Below, piece after piece: positions 11,626 through 27,325 of a stretch of DNA of 64,000 nt (positions are counted from its first letter, which is position 1; each line of letters begins with the position of its first letter). The notes below the pieces were generated by a model, which saw only the letters and a list, made by a program, of their open reading frames with translations, did not search any database and was not told where the DNA came from. Made by a program: the position numbers and the translations under genes. The DNA comes from Cacajao melanocephalus (taxonomy: Eukaryota; Chordata; Mammalia; Primates; Pitheciidae): contig CAUYLG010048296.1 of assembly GCA_963573385.1 (NCBI GenBank), positions 1-64,000 of the forward strand, given 5' to 3'.

Positions 11626-13294
11626 CTCCATAATTATGCCATGCAGTTTTACCCTTCCACTGAAAAAGATTCATCACCCACAGCAGCGGTGGACGGCAGG
11701 CAGGTTGCTGAGCCCCCAACTTCAGCCTTCCTGGTGCTGCAAAGGACCCTGTAGGAAGCACAGGCAATGAAATGCTGCTTCCCAAAATAACATCAGTTAG
11801 CAACAAAATCAGGGGAACAAAAACTGTATTGTATGCTAAGGGGCTGAGGTAGCTAAAACTAAGAAAATGGCCATGAAGAATTGAAAATGGAAGCCCCACA
11901 GATCACGGGAGTGAGGGCCATTGGGGTTCTGTTCCCATAACAGAGCTCATCTGTCCACACAGCCCGTGTGGGGTGTTCAGATACCCCCGGCAGGGGCAGA
12001 CCTCCTAGATTATCACTGGCCAGGATCAGAATTTAGACAAGTTGTTGGAACACAGAAAAGCAGTTTGGTATTGAAGGGTGTTAAAATTACCAGTAGCTTT
12101 TAAAAACTGCCCCCCAAAATGAATAATAAAAACATTTTGGTCATTTGATCATAAATAGAGCAGTTCAATAGCAAGAGAAATCATGCTGACAGTGCAGGGA
12201 GACATAAAAGCTCTGAATTATGTATTAATATGTCATGTGGGAAGAAAAAGTGCTAAAGAAATAGTATAAGAAGAATAAATAAAGCCACATTAAAAGTGAA
12301 CATGTCCCATTTGGTCAGTTATGCCAAACGTAAAACAACAAAAAGCCCCGTTTGGAAGTTAAAAACATTTTTAATTTCACTGCTGCCTTCTCCATTATAA
12401 ACTATACCAAGGTATAGAGCCTGGGCTGAAACACTGATTTTTTTATGTCTACATTGAATATAAATACATTTTTAAAGAATGTGCAAGGTAGGACATGTAG
12501 AAACATATTACATTGGAACTGATGGTCTTCTTGCTATCATTATTTTCTTTAAGAAAGAGCACATTTTACTGGGACCTCTAATCAGCAGGTGCTTGGAAGA
12601 CCTGACTCCAGGCTCTGATCTAGAATGAACTGTGCTGAATTTGCCTAACTTTCCTTTTCTTGTCTGTGAGGTTAGTGTCAGGTATTTTCTCTTATTTATT
12701 ATTGTTAACGATAGCAATATCACAATTAAAGTTCCTGTAAACATGCATTTATTGAACTAAATACCCCCATATCTTCAGAGACAGAGTCCAACATGCTAGG
12801 CTCTAGTGCCACATTTTCTGGAAACGTAGAGCTTGCTTTTTACAACATTGTCTTGAAGAACCAAACAAATCTCAGACATTTAACTTTGTTGTTTGCTTCT
12901 GCCTTTGGATAAATCACTAAGATTTTCTGTTTTGTATTTCAAGGAGAAAGTAAATGTCACATGAATATGAAGCATGCCACATTTTGAAATATGGAGCTCA
13001 GTTGCTGTGGGGTGAGGATGAGGGGATTAAGGGCCAGGGGATGTATAGATGAGGGTCGTCATGGCTCCTCATCCTTGGCGCCTCTTCCCCCCAGCCAACC
13101 CCTACTTTTCCTCCCAACTCAGCCAAACGCTGATGTGCAGAGCTAGGGGGAACAAGGAGGGTTTGGATCACAAGGGCTGTAAATAATGTACACCTCTGCC
13201 TTTGTCTGTATTCTATTGGGGTGACATTCCATCTCCACGTATTGACAGCTTAGATTTTATTATAGATTTCTTTTACACTGGAAGCTTAAGTATG
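11626..13294. other. unassigned unique sequence
   Basis: No recognisable transposon over about 1.7 kb. The part 12100-12500 is AT-rich, with few CpGs and long well-ordered text. It could be conserved non-coding DNA, but only an alignment could show that. A weak MIR-like segment may lie near 12580-12700. Confidence 0.45.
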
Positions 13295-13400
13295 ACTTGC
13301 CGGTATTGAATATACTTGCCGGTATTGAATATACTACCTTATACTATACTTGCCGGTATTGAATATACTTGCCGGTATTGAATACACTACCTTATACTAT
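13295..13400 (+). repeat. nested minisatellite, 53-bp higher-order unit x2
   Basis: A 19-bp unit (acttgccggtattgaatat) occurs at 13295-13313 and 13314-13332. A 15-bp linker (actaccttatactat) follows at 13333-13347. The whole 19+19+15 block then repeats at 13348-13400. The two 53-bp blocks differ at one base (T at 13332, C at 13385). Each 19-mer has a CpG. The arrangement shows two rounds of duplication, the second recent. Confidence 0.97.
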
Positions 13401-13639
13401 ACTTACGTTAAGCTTTTCTGTTCTATCTGCAGGATACCATAATAATAATGATGGTGAAAGTTGTAAATGCCATTCACATTTTTGTGAACCTTTGTCATTT
13501 ACCTAGCACATCCACAGGCATTGCTATCTTATTTTGACTAGGAAACTTATAAGACCCCAGTGAGGTTTTTGAGGCAGGTATGCTTCAGGAGATTCTTTGT
13601 AGCTGAGATTTACACTTCCACTTAAAAAATAAGTGAACA

Positions 13640-13930
13640 GCCTGGGTGTGGTGTCTTATGCCTGTAATCCTAGCACTTTGAGAGGCCAAGGAGGGTGGAT
13701 CACCTTAGGTCAGGCGTCTGAGACCAGCCTGACCAACATAATGAAACCCTGTCTCTACTAAAAATGCAAAAATTAGCCAGGCATGATGGCAGGTGCCTGT
13801 AATTCCAGCTACTCAAGAGGCTGAGGTAGGAGAATCACTTGATCCTGGGAGGCAGAGGTTGTAGTGAGCTGAGATTGTGCCCTGCACTCCAGCCTGGGCA
13901 ACAAGAGCAAAACTCCATCTAAAAAAAAAC
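13640..13930 (+). mobile_element. Alu, sense
   Basis: Complete dimeric Alu beginning 'gcctgggtgtggtgtc', with a mid A-rich linker and a terminal A-run at about 13920-13929. S-type by eye. Confidence 0.96.
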
Positions 13931-14399
13931 ACAGCAAACGGTTGGTATTTACCCCCTGTTATTTTGTAGTTATATCAAGGTTAGTAATGTCCATTTCAGT
14001 TTGTTACAGAGGCATTGATGGACTTCATTTAGGCTTTGATTCTCATTACCACGTAGAATCACACACATTGAAATTAGCTGCATGTGGAATAAGGACAGGT
14101 GGTTAATCTGAATGGCCAACCCCTGATGGACAAGCTGTGTCTCTTTCCTACTTGGTATTCTTAAGGACTAATGATGATGAGAAGAAAGTACATGAGCTTC
14201 ACAGGGTTGGTTTCAACACCTAGTTTACTTGCTCAAATCCTTTCAATCCACTAGTACATCAGAGTGGGGGAAAGTCAACTCAACCTTTGGTCCAGATTGG
14301 AACAATAAAAAATAAAATACCTACATTTTAATTTTTGTTTAAAATCAAGACCTAGAAATACTTGTTGTTGGAGGTAGCAACAGGGCTGTTGAAGGAAGA
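13931..14399. other. unassigned unique sequence
   Basis: Nothing recognised. Confidence 0.5.
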
Positions 14400-14640
14400 T
14401 TAGAATTGGAAGAAAGATATTTAAATCTAAGTTTTCACATCACGTGTTAGCTTTGAGGCATTGGATAGGTCACATGACCTCTGTAGTAGTCAGTTTTCTT
14501 CTCTGGGAAATAGGACAATAATAATCGTCCTGGTTATGAAAACCTTTGTGGTCATGGGTGATAGGATCAAGTGAGAAAATATATGTGAAATTCTTCTGTG
14601 AAGGGTGGCACCTGAAAGAAGTGTTAATTGCTATTGTCTA
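14400..14640 (-). mobile_element. MIR, antisense
   Basis: 'taggtcacatgacctctgta', 'tcagttttcttctctgggaa', 'ataataat' and 'aagtgttaattgctattgtc' follow the order of a reverse-oriented MIR. Diverged but nearly complete. Confidence 0.6.
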
Positions 14641-14739
14641 AGGTAGGACATGGCCATGGGTGGGGGGCTGAAGGTAAGAAATATATCAACAAGAGATGCA
14701 GCAGGGAAATGAAGCAAGCTCCCTAATGATCTCATATGA

Positions 14740-15060
<321 letters not shown>

Positions 15061-15141
15061 TGACAAACGCATTGCTTTCATTACTTTGATTTACACTTGA
15101 CTCATGTGACTGTTATTAAGTCAGCCATCCTGTTACCTGGC

Positions 15142-15498
15142 TGAATATGGTTTAGCTGTGTCCCCATCCAAATCTCATCTTGAATCTCACATGTTATGGG
15201 AGGGATACAGTGGGAGGTAATTGAATCATGGGAGCAGGTCTTTCCCGTGCTGTTCTTGTGATAGTGAATAAGCCTCATGAGATCTGATGGTTCTGTAAAG
15301 GGGAGTTTCCCTGCACAAAGTCTCTCTTTACCTGCTGCCATTCATGTAAGATGTGACTTGCACCTCCTTGCCTTCCACCGTGATTGTGAGGCAGCCTCCG
15401 CAGCCAGGTGGAACTGTGCATCCATTAAACCTCTTCCTTTTGTAAATTGCCCAGTCTTGGGTATATCTTTATCGGCAGTTTGAAAACAGACTCATACA
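15142..15498 (+). mobile_element. THE1/MST solo LTR
   Basis: A 357-bp LTR starting TGAATATGGTTTAGCTGTGT and ending CTCATACA, with the internal AATTGAATCATGGG and 'attaaacctcttcc' landmarks of THE1/MSTA. An exact 5-bp duplication (ctggc, 15137-15141 and 15499-15503) flanks it. It is therefore a solo LTR made by recombination of a MaLR provirus. Confidence 0.95.
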
Positions 15499-15503
15499 CT
15501 GGC

Positions 15504-18500
15504 CAAATTCCTTTTCCCCCTTTTGTGAAACACTGAATGCAAACCCTTTTAGTTTTATAAATCTAGTTAAATAAATAAATCTTATAAACAATTACACCCA
15601 CACGCATTTACCATGGCAACGGATTCAACGAATATCACTATTTATCAATATATTCATATTGCTGGTGTCTTAGGACAGATTCTGAACCATTGTCATGTTT
15701 GCCACTATTTTTATCAAACAAAATAAATAAATAATTGAATTATTTTGTGAAGTATTTTCCTTGGATGAAATGTTATTACCTAGATAGCGCAGAGCCTCTG
15801 TGGATTCTTTCAGGCTTATTTACTTACTTATTTTATAATGCCACTGCTGCTGCCATAACAGGTATGTCTGTGAAATAGTAAAATTGCAGTTAGACAAGTA
15901 GGTTAAGTAGAAAACTGTGACCTCCAAACTATAGAGAATGCTGCAATATCCAGCACACCCGCACAAAATCCAAATTTGCCAAGATGGAGGAAAATGGTAG
16001 CAATTGCATCAGATGCTCATTTGTTTTGTATCAAATGTAATGTTGAGTGTTTTGCCCAAGATAAAGAAAACATCAGTACTAATGACTGACATTAATCATT
16101 CTGTCGTCTCTTTGATGCTCCCCTAGAAGAGGGAGAAATGCAAAATAAAATTTGTTCAGTTGTAACAAAAAAGCAAGCGCTTCATCTGAAAAGTTTTATT
16201 CGCCCCAGAAATATCCTGAAAGTTTCATTTAGCTGACTAAAGAGAAAATGTAGTAAATAACTAAGGAGAATTACTAAGAAATGCTTAAAGAAGGCTTAGG
16301 TTAGCTGCTTGGGGACTAGCAAAATAGCAATTAAGTTTATAGAATGAAGGGATTAAAAGTAACGTGAATGAAAAGTAGAAGGAAATGAACTCCGTTCTAA
16401 TCTCTAAAACTGGCTTAAATAAAATGCTCATTATAGGGTGGGTTTATGAGGCACACCAGAAGTTGTGAGGATTAGGATGCATGGATTTAAAAGCTAGGAA
16501 TCGACTTTTGATGACGCTGACAAAATACTGTGAGTGGGTTCCTTTCTCAGGTATCTCTGCAGTCTGTGCAGCAGGAACTCTATTTGAAACCAGGTTACTT
16601 TTCAGTTTTGTCATCAGTATTAAGAATTGTTTTCCACTGATCCATTCTTGGGTCAAATACCACAAAAATCTACATATATAGCTTATGTTTGTTTTTAGAA
16701 GTCTCTTTATTAGAAAACTGTATCAAACAGGATACTGCAAAAATGATTCCTGAAAGAGTCACCGCAATCTGGGGAAGGGAAAGTAAATGAATAACTGAAT
16801 GTACCTCTAATCTTAACTGGAAGGCATTTCCATAATTGGCGCTCCCAGAACCTTCTGTGAGTGATGGGCCTGAGAGCCGAGGGATTTGACTTGAAAAGGC
16901 TCTGACACTGAATGATTTATGGCCGTGTTCTTCCCTGAGCTGGGGCCCAGTATCTGCTCTGCACAGAACATGACCGGGTCTACAGGGAGCCGAAACCTCA
17001 TTTAGTTATACAGGAAGCCTAAATGATGCAGCACTTCAAAGATCACCGGGATCTAAATGGGAAGCCCGCACTCCCCAGAGCAGCAAGGGAGGGGCAGGAG
17101 GCCCCGGGGGAGGTGTTCTGGACCACCGTTTATCTGCTCCCAGGCTGGGGCGCTGCCTCCCAGAGGTGGAACTATCTTGAGTGAGCCTGGAGAAAGGATC
17201 CCCTTATCTGGCAAATGCTACGGCTTTCTGTGTGTAGCTATTTTGTCATCTTGAATATTTCATCACCCTGCAATCATCTTCCCTTTGGTTTGCTAAGCAC
17301 TCTTATTAGGCAAACCCCTTGGTACTGAAAGATCTGAAGCCGACTCACCACTCCGTAAAATCTTCATTTCTGGGATAGAGAGAAATTTCTGCCTTGCGAG
17401 AATATATTGGCCGTATGTCCCGTAACCAAAACAACTTCAAAATCGGTGATGATTCTACCACTTCCAGAAATCAGTAATTGAATAGAGAATAAAGCAGGTG
17501 GACTAGCAGACACAATTTGATTCCATCATTTGATCATTGATCATTTGGGTTGTGTGTTAAATCCAACACCGTCAGAACCAAGTTCATCTTCGTACAATCT
17601 GTAATAAGAGGGCTTGCTCAGTGGATAAACCAAGGTTACCTGGGGGATGGTTAAACGCTAAGGAAAGGAAAGGCTTTAAAGTGTTCAGGCAGCATCTATT
17701 CAGGTAGCAGAGCTGTGTGAAATTCCGATAGTGAATACTTTTTAAACTATGTCATGATTATGTTATTATCTAAAAGCTATGAAATTATTTTTTTTGAAGT
17801 TCAAATTAGTGAAGTTTCACTGAATTAATAAAATCTATACCAGTCACACTTCTATTATGAATTTAAATATTTTCTTATATATCATTAAGATTGATTTTAA
17901 CAGAAAGAATGCATATTTGTCTCTCATTTAGTCTGTTTTATCAAGGTGAGGCATGTAAATGGGCTCTTCTTCCTGGCGGTTCACACGGCTGCTCTTTCTC
18001 TTCCACACCGCCATGTCCTGGCCAGGCAGATGGGCACCCCGCACTTCCAGTGTCATTCCAAGATGCTGTAGTCCACATGTCAATCTTGCATTCTTCTGGC
18101 TCATGTCTTCCAGAAGCCTAGATCCCTGGCAAAGACCCTCCAAGTGTAGAAAAGTCACGCGGGGGAAATGCCCTGAGTCAGAGAGGGCTTCCCTTCTTCA
18201 GCTGAGATTTTCTTCAGCTGAAGTGAAGAAAGCAGTGATGCTGGGAGGGTCCAAATATTGGCCCAGGGAAGTGTGAGGTGCGTGGGAGCAACAGAATATC
18301 TCCCCCCACCCCCCGCCGGCCCCACATCTGATTCCATGGAAGGAGCAACACTCTGGGGATGGATAGAGCCGACAGAGGAGGATGGAAGAAGGCATTGCCT
18401 GCTGGGAAACATGCCCCAGCACGGCACAGAAACCAGGCACATCCTAGTGCTTAGGGGTCAGAGGAAGCAGAGGGAGCCTTTGGCCCTCAGGGGCAGGAAG

Positions 18501-18743
18501 AGACAAGGAAGAGGGCTCAGTGGGGGCTCCGGTGGATCAATGACTGAAGGCCACACAGGACAACTGATGGCACAGAAGATGGCCCCTTGGATAGAAGATG
18601 TAAAAGATAAAAATCTAGCTCCCCACCCAACCCAGAAATAAAAGCTCTTCGTACTATGCAAAGATGCCACCTGGGAAGACAGTTGAGGGTTCCTTGATTT
18701 GTCTAAGCTTTAAAAACTTTCACTGATGTTAAGTTGTAGAAAC
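15504..18743. other. 3.2-kb unique block without recognised repeats
   Basis: No transposon recognised in over 3 kb, which is unusual for this window. The left part (15500-16300) is AT-rich with well-formed motifs such as ccatggcaac at 15611-15620, half of an RFX X-box palindrome. 17000-17200 and 18250-18600 are GC-richer. Overlapping open frames of 95-127 codons at 18155-18641 lack any domain I know. The block could hold conserved regulatory DNA; this needs alignment. Confidence 0.45.
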
Positions 18744-19182
18744 TGTGATGGTTAATATTGAGTATGAACTTGATTGAATGGAAGGGTACAAAGTATTGAT
18801 CTTGGGTGTGTCTGTGAACGTGTTGCCAAAAGAGATTAACATTTGAGTCAGTGGACTGGGAAAGGCAGACCCACCCTTGATCTGGTAGGTACCATCTAAT
18901 CAGCTGCTAGCGAATATAAAGCAGGCAGAAGAACGTGAAAAGGAGAGATGGACCTGCAGCCTCCCAGCCCACATCTTTCTCCCATGCTGGATGCTTCCTG
19001 CCCTTGAACGTCAGACTCCAAGTTCTTTAGTTTTGGGCCTTGGATTGGCTCGTCTTGCTCCTCAGCTTGCAGATAGCGTATTGTGGGACCTTGTGATCAT
19101 GTGAGTTAATACTTAATAAACTCTCATATATAAATATATCTCCTATTAGTTCTGTCCCTCTAAGAGAACCCTGAGTAATACA
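18744..19182 (+). mobile_element. LTR, complete, TG...CA ends
   Basis: A 439-bp element starting TGTGATGGTTAATATTGAGT and ending CCCTGAGTAATACA. It carries the landmarks 'ctgggtgtgtctgtgaacgt', 'agattaacatttgagtcagt' and 'acttaataaactctcatata' (poly-A signal near 19106). This is a familiar human LTR-like repeat, but I do not assign the subfamily. Flanks gaaac / gaaat could be the target duplication. Confidence 0.75.
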
Positions 19183-19298
19183 GAAATATTTTTTGAAAAA
19201 TGACAACTCTTTACATCTAAGTTTTGTGGATTGAGATGCAGAGCTGTTAAAGATGCCTACAGTCGAGTGATGTCAAATAGACGACTGTATTTCTCCCT

Positions 19299-19680
19299 TG
19301 ATAGAAATTAAATTATGTCCCCACAAGTGATACGTTGGAGTCCTGAGACCCTAGAATGTGGTCAGAATGCGACCGTATTTGGAGATGGGGCCTTTGCAGA
19401 GGGAATCAGGTAACAATGAAGTCCTAATGAATGACTGGTAGTGGGGGTGCTTAATCCAGTGTGACTGTTGTCCTCATAAAAACAGGGAAAATTTAGACAC
19501 AGGGAAAATGATGGGGAAAAGACCTGGAACAGATGCTCCCTCGCAGCCTCAGAAGGAACCAACTCTGCAGACACCTTGATCTTGAACTTTGCGCTTCCGG
19601 AGCTGAGGCAGTACATTTCCATTGCTCTGGCTTTGCAGGCTGCGGGACTTCTTCACAGTGGCCCAGCAAAGCAATATGAC
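19299..19680 (+). mobile_element. MLT1-like MaLR LTR
   Basis: 'attatgtccccacaagtgat', 'tatttggagatggggccttt', 'gacaccttgatcttgaactt' and 'gagctgaggcagtacatttc' follow the MLT1 LTR consensus order. Diverged, with worn ends. Confidence 0.7.
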
Positions 19681-19747
19681 TCTGTCTTCTATGTTTTCAG
19701 GATTCAGTGTTTTCCATGACTAGGTCACCAAATGAGGACTTATTATT

Positions 19748-20045
19748 ATTTTAATTTATTATTTTTTTGAGATGGAGTCTCACTCTGTCACCCAGGCTGG
19801 AGTGCAGTGGTACAATCTTAGCTCACTGCAACCTCTGCCTCCCGGAGTGATTCTCCTGCCTCAGCCTCCCAAGTAGCTGGGATTACAGGTGCACACCACC
19901 ATGCCTGGGTAATTTTTTGTATTTTTAGTAGTAATGGATTTCACCATGTTGCCCAGGCTGGACTCAAACTCCTGAGCTCAGGCAGTCCCTGCTCCTCGGC
20001 CTCCCAAAGTGCTGGCATTACAAATGTGAGCCACTGCACCGGGCC
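19748..20045 (-). mobile_element. Alu, antisense
   Basis: Complete Alu in reverse orientation ending 'actgcaccgggcc'. Target duplication 'aggacttattatt' (19735-19747) and 'aggatgtattatt' (20047-20059) with two mismatches. S-type by eye. Confidence 0.96.
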
Positions 20046-20059
20046 AAGGATGTATTATT

Positions 20060-20472
20060 TTTTAAATAGCTATCATTCATCCATGCCACACTCACGGGGA
20101 CATAGAAGAGTGTTGCAGTCACAGGAAGGGCAGAATGGTTTTGTGGCTCAGCCTCCTTCCTGAATTTGGGGCTTCCTTGAGAGTCCCATGGGCGGGTGAT
20201 CTAAATCCTCCTGGTCCCGGGGGAGGGGTTTGCCTCTGCCACCCTGCAGGTGCAGGGCCGCCATGCTGTTGCTGCTGTGTGGCCGCCTGCAGTCACAGTG
20301 TCAGCATCCAGGACACCCTCCCACTCTTGCTTTGACATCAGGAGAGGGGCTGCCCCCAGAGCCCTCGGAGACACAGCCACTCCTACCGCCCAGGGCAGCT
20401 GCTTTGTTGTGCCATCGATTGCTGCCCAAAAGGCAGGGACAATGGCCTCAACTCACCTGTGACATTCTGTTC
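20060..20472. other. unassigned GC-richer unique sequence
   Basis: Includes a short GCTGTTGCTGCTGTG run near 20263. No repeat or exon supported. Confidence 0.45.
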
Positions 20473-20757
20473 TGGACCAGCACTATCCAACAGAAACATA
20501 ACGAGTTACATGAATTTAAAATTTTCTACTAACCACATTAAGAAAGCAAAAGAATATAGGTGAAATTAATTTTAATAATATTTATTACTTAACTCTGTAG
20601 ATCCAAAGCATCATCACTTAATCAATCTAAAGTGTTATTGAAATGTTTTCAAGTTCCATGTAGGTTTTACACGCACAGCACATTTCAATTCAAATAGCCA
20701 GGGTTTAGGTGCTCAGTAGCTGCTAGTATGGAGCTAGTGGGCAGCACACAGCAGGTG
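20473..20757. mobile_element. hAT-Charlie MITE (MER5-like group)
   Basis: 'ccagcactatccaacagaaa' at one end, 'ctagtgggcagcacac' at the other, and internal 'gtgaaattaattttaataat' and 'cagcacatttcaattcaaat' match the non-autonomous hAT group found across mammals. Terminal repeats are worn; exact family not assigned. Confidence 0.65.
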
Positions 20758-20970
20758 CATTTCTAGAGCAGAAAGCCACCTCCAAGCCTTCTACCCTGCA
20801 TGGGCACCAGTGGCTGCCTGGGCACAGTCTAAGCAGTGTGCTCTTGGGCCACACATGCCGTTCCCCTCCAGCCAGCAGCGGGAGCGCTCCCTAAAACAAT
20901 TTTTCCTTCAGTTGAGGTCTTTCCTTGGGACTCCAGCAAACAGCCCCTGGTAAGCAGGTTAGCTCACTGC

Positions 20971-21028
20971 CTGCTTCCTTCCATCCTTCCTTCCTTCCCT
21001 TTTCTCACTTTCTTTTTTTCTCTTTTTC

Positions 21029-21085
<57 letters not shown>

Positions 21086-21239
21086 TCTTGCTTTCTTTTT
21101 CCCTCCCTCCCTATCTCTCTCCCTCTCTCTCTTTCTTTTCCTTCCTTCCTTCCTTTCGTTCTTTCTCTCTTTCTCTCTCTTTCCCTCTCTCCTTCCCTCC
21201 CTCCCTCCCTCCCTCCCTTCCTTCCTTCTTTTATTTTTC
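20971..21239 (+). repeat. pyrimidine tract with (TTTC)n, (TTCC)n and (CCCT)n
   Basis: About 270 bp almost without purines. The core is (TTTC)n at 21029-21083, followed by CCCT, CTCT, TTCC and CCCT blocks. It ends directly against the T-rich tail side of the antisense Alu at 21231, so on the Alu strand it is an expanded A-tail turned into GAAA/GGAA repeats. Translation across it gives spurious Ser/Phe/Leu-rich frames of up to 170 codons. Confidence 0.95.
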
Positions 21240-21521
21240 TAATACAAAGTCACACTCTGTTGCCCATGCTAGAATACAGTGGTGCAATCTAGCTCACTGC
21301 AGCCTCCACCTCCTGGGCTCAAGCAATCTTCTCATCTCAGCCTCCTGAGTACAGGGACTACAGGCACCTACTACCACACACAGCTAATTTTTAAATTTTT
21401 TGTAGAGATAGGGTCTCCCTGTGTTGTCCAGGCTGGTCCCAAACTCACAGGTTCAAGCGATCCCCTTGTCTCGTCCTCCCAAAGTGCTGGGGATTACAGG
21501 TGTGAGCTACTGTGCCTGGCC
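21231..21521 (-). mobile_element. AluJ, antisense
   Basis: Diverged dimeric Alu in reverse orientation from the tail at about 21231 to 'tgtgcctggcc'. J-type text includes 'tgtagagatagggtctccct'. A second Alu follows with only a few bases between. Confidence 0.94.
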
Positions 21522-21529
21522 TCTTTCTA

Positions 21530-21821
21530 TATTTGTTTGAGATGGAGTCTCACTCTGTTGCCCAGGTTGGAGTGCAGTAGCTTGATCTCAGCTCACTGCA
21601 ACCTCCACCTCCCAAGCTCGAGCAATTCTCCTGCCTCAGCCTCCTGAGTAGCTGGGATTACAGGTAGCTATCAGTACATCTGGCTAAGTTTTTGTATTTT
21701 TAGTAGAAATGGGGTTTTACCATGTTGGCCAGGCTGGTCTCGAACTCCTGACTTCAAGTGATTTGCCCGCCTTGGCCTTCCAAAGTGTTGGGATTACAGG
21801 CATAAGCCACCGTGCCCAGTT
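21530..21821 (-). mobile_element. Alu, antisense, adjacent to an AluJ
   Basis: Complete reverse-oriented Alu flanked by target duplication cctctttcta (21520-21529 and 21822-21831). Because the duplication includes the last two bases of the preceding AluJ, this copy inserted later at that Alu's head. S-type by eye. Confidence 0.95.
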
Positions 21822-21831
21822 CCTCTTTCTA

Positions 21832-25103
<3,272 letters not shown>

Positions 25104-25120
25104 AATAGTTACTATCCTCT

Positions 25121-25431
<311 letters not shown>

Positions 25432-25448
25432 AATAATTACCATCCTCT

Positions 25449-26083
25449 TATCCACTACAGAAAGAAATCAGTTCTGGGAAGCAGTGAGGATCTCCTGGAA
25501 CAGCCATGGTCAGATAGGTCACCCTGCCACAGCTGCTGGGACTCAGAGGGTGGGGCAGGAAACCAGGTATCCCCAGGTTGGTCCATGGGACAAGCTGAGA
25601 AGTAGAGAAACCATTTTGAACCAGCATTAGAGGCATGGTCCTGGTGGGGAGTGGCCTGTTGCAAGTGCTACTGTGAGGCGACAGCTAGACTGAGAACCAG
25701 ATGTCACCTGATGCTTGGGAGAGCCTTCAAGGCATATCACAGACTCAGTAGGCAATGCTTCCGTGCCTGGGCCAGGTGGGAAATATGTTGTCTGCCTTCA
25801 GGTGTGTCTTCCACCATTCTTCAGTGTCAGATTTTGATGTTCTTGTGAAAATTAGCCCGTCTCAACAGCCCCTCCATGCGATCTCAGTTGGCTTCTGGTT
25901 CCAGAAGGGATACATGTGACCAGGCTTGAGTATAGCACATTTTCCCATAATAGCTGGTTTGGGGAGGGCACGTAATCTAAGTTGATAGAATCACAGTGAA
26001 TCTCAAAACTTTGGTTCCAGTGCTCTCTGGACTTGAACTTGGATAGGTGTGAGAAACTGTAGACACATTCTCATCTCTACAAA
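25449..26083. other. unassigned unique sequence
   Basis: Moderately GC-rich with no recognised repeat. The open frames lack known domains. Confidence 0.45.
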
Positions 26084-26096
26084 AGACCTACTGTCT

Positions 26097-26455
<359 letters not shown>

Positions 26456-26468
26456 AGACGTACTGTCT

Positions 26469-27114
26469 GAGAAAGGTTCCCAGAGAGGAGATGGAGCCAA
26501 GAGCAAGAGGAGGAGAAAGCGTTTAAGCCCCTGGCTCAGGTTGAACCCTGAGCTTTTCACTTACATACGTATGTGTTTAGGCAACATTGGGTTGGATTTT
26601 CTGGCAATTGCATCCAAAGACCATTCATTCAGACTGAGCCTTCAACAACACATACTACTGAAGGATCGAAGACATCATTTTGTGGGGGCTTGTAGAGTAT
26701 ATATAAAGAAAAAACTTCTGGTTCCTATCTCGGGGGAGGGGAGGGTTGCAGTTTAAACTGTTGGAATTGATGTACACACATCAGCCCATCAAATGGTTAA
26801 CTCGCTTTGGCTCCTCTGCTAGCTTTACGGAGATGAAGACTTTATGATTCTTTCCATCTTCTACATCCATCCTGCCATCTGCAGTGATTGCTTTTGGCAA
26901 AGTTTAGGTCCATAAAATGCTTGTTGGCGTAAAGCAACAATTGTGGTAACGTGTTAGAGTAAGTGGTTAATCAGCATTTAACTTCTCTGTAGGATAATTG
27001 ATCACAGCGATATCATTTTATTCTTGGAGCTTTCAACACTTCATGAAATTTTGCCAACGTATAACAAGTTTTTTTTTCCAAAATGCAAAGTGTGAGGGAG
27101 GCAGACAGGTTGTG
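26469..27114. other. unassigned unique sequence
   Basis: Nothing recognised. Confidence 0.5.
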
Positions 27115-27325
27115 GGGTGTAATGGTTAAGATCATGGTTCAAATCTTAAGTCTACGCTTTTCTAATGATGAGACTTTGGCAAGAACACTTAATCTCCCTG
27201 GGTTTCGGTTTCTTCATGTGAAAATGAGGCCAATAATTCTCCTCTCACAGATGTAGTTAGTGTAAGGATGAAAGGCTGTGAGGCATGTAGTCTTTAGCAA
27301 AGCATCTCACATATAGTAATTTCAT
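27115..27325 (-). mobile_element. MIR, antisense
   Basis: 'taatggttaagatcatggtt', 'aatctccctgggtttcggtt', 'cttcatgtgaaaatgaggcc' and 'catctcacatatagtaat' follow reverse-complement MIR order. Confidence 0.7.

Noticed and set aside
13295..13400. CRISPR-like array
   Set aside because: Direct repeats without unique spacers, only four units, in a primate genome; it is a minisatellite.
17531..17543. Repeated TGATCAT motif
   Set aside because: Too short to distinguish from chance in AT-rich DNA.
18155..18641. Overlapping 80-127-codon ORFs on both strands
   Set aside because: GC-richer DNA with no domain and no consistent frame; chance is sufficient.
20836..21348. 170-codon plus-strand ORF
   Set aside because: Almost wholly translation of the TTTC/CCCT pyrimidine tract and the following Alu; Ser/Phe/Leu low complexity.
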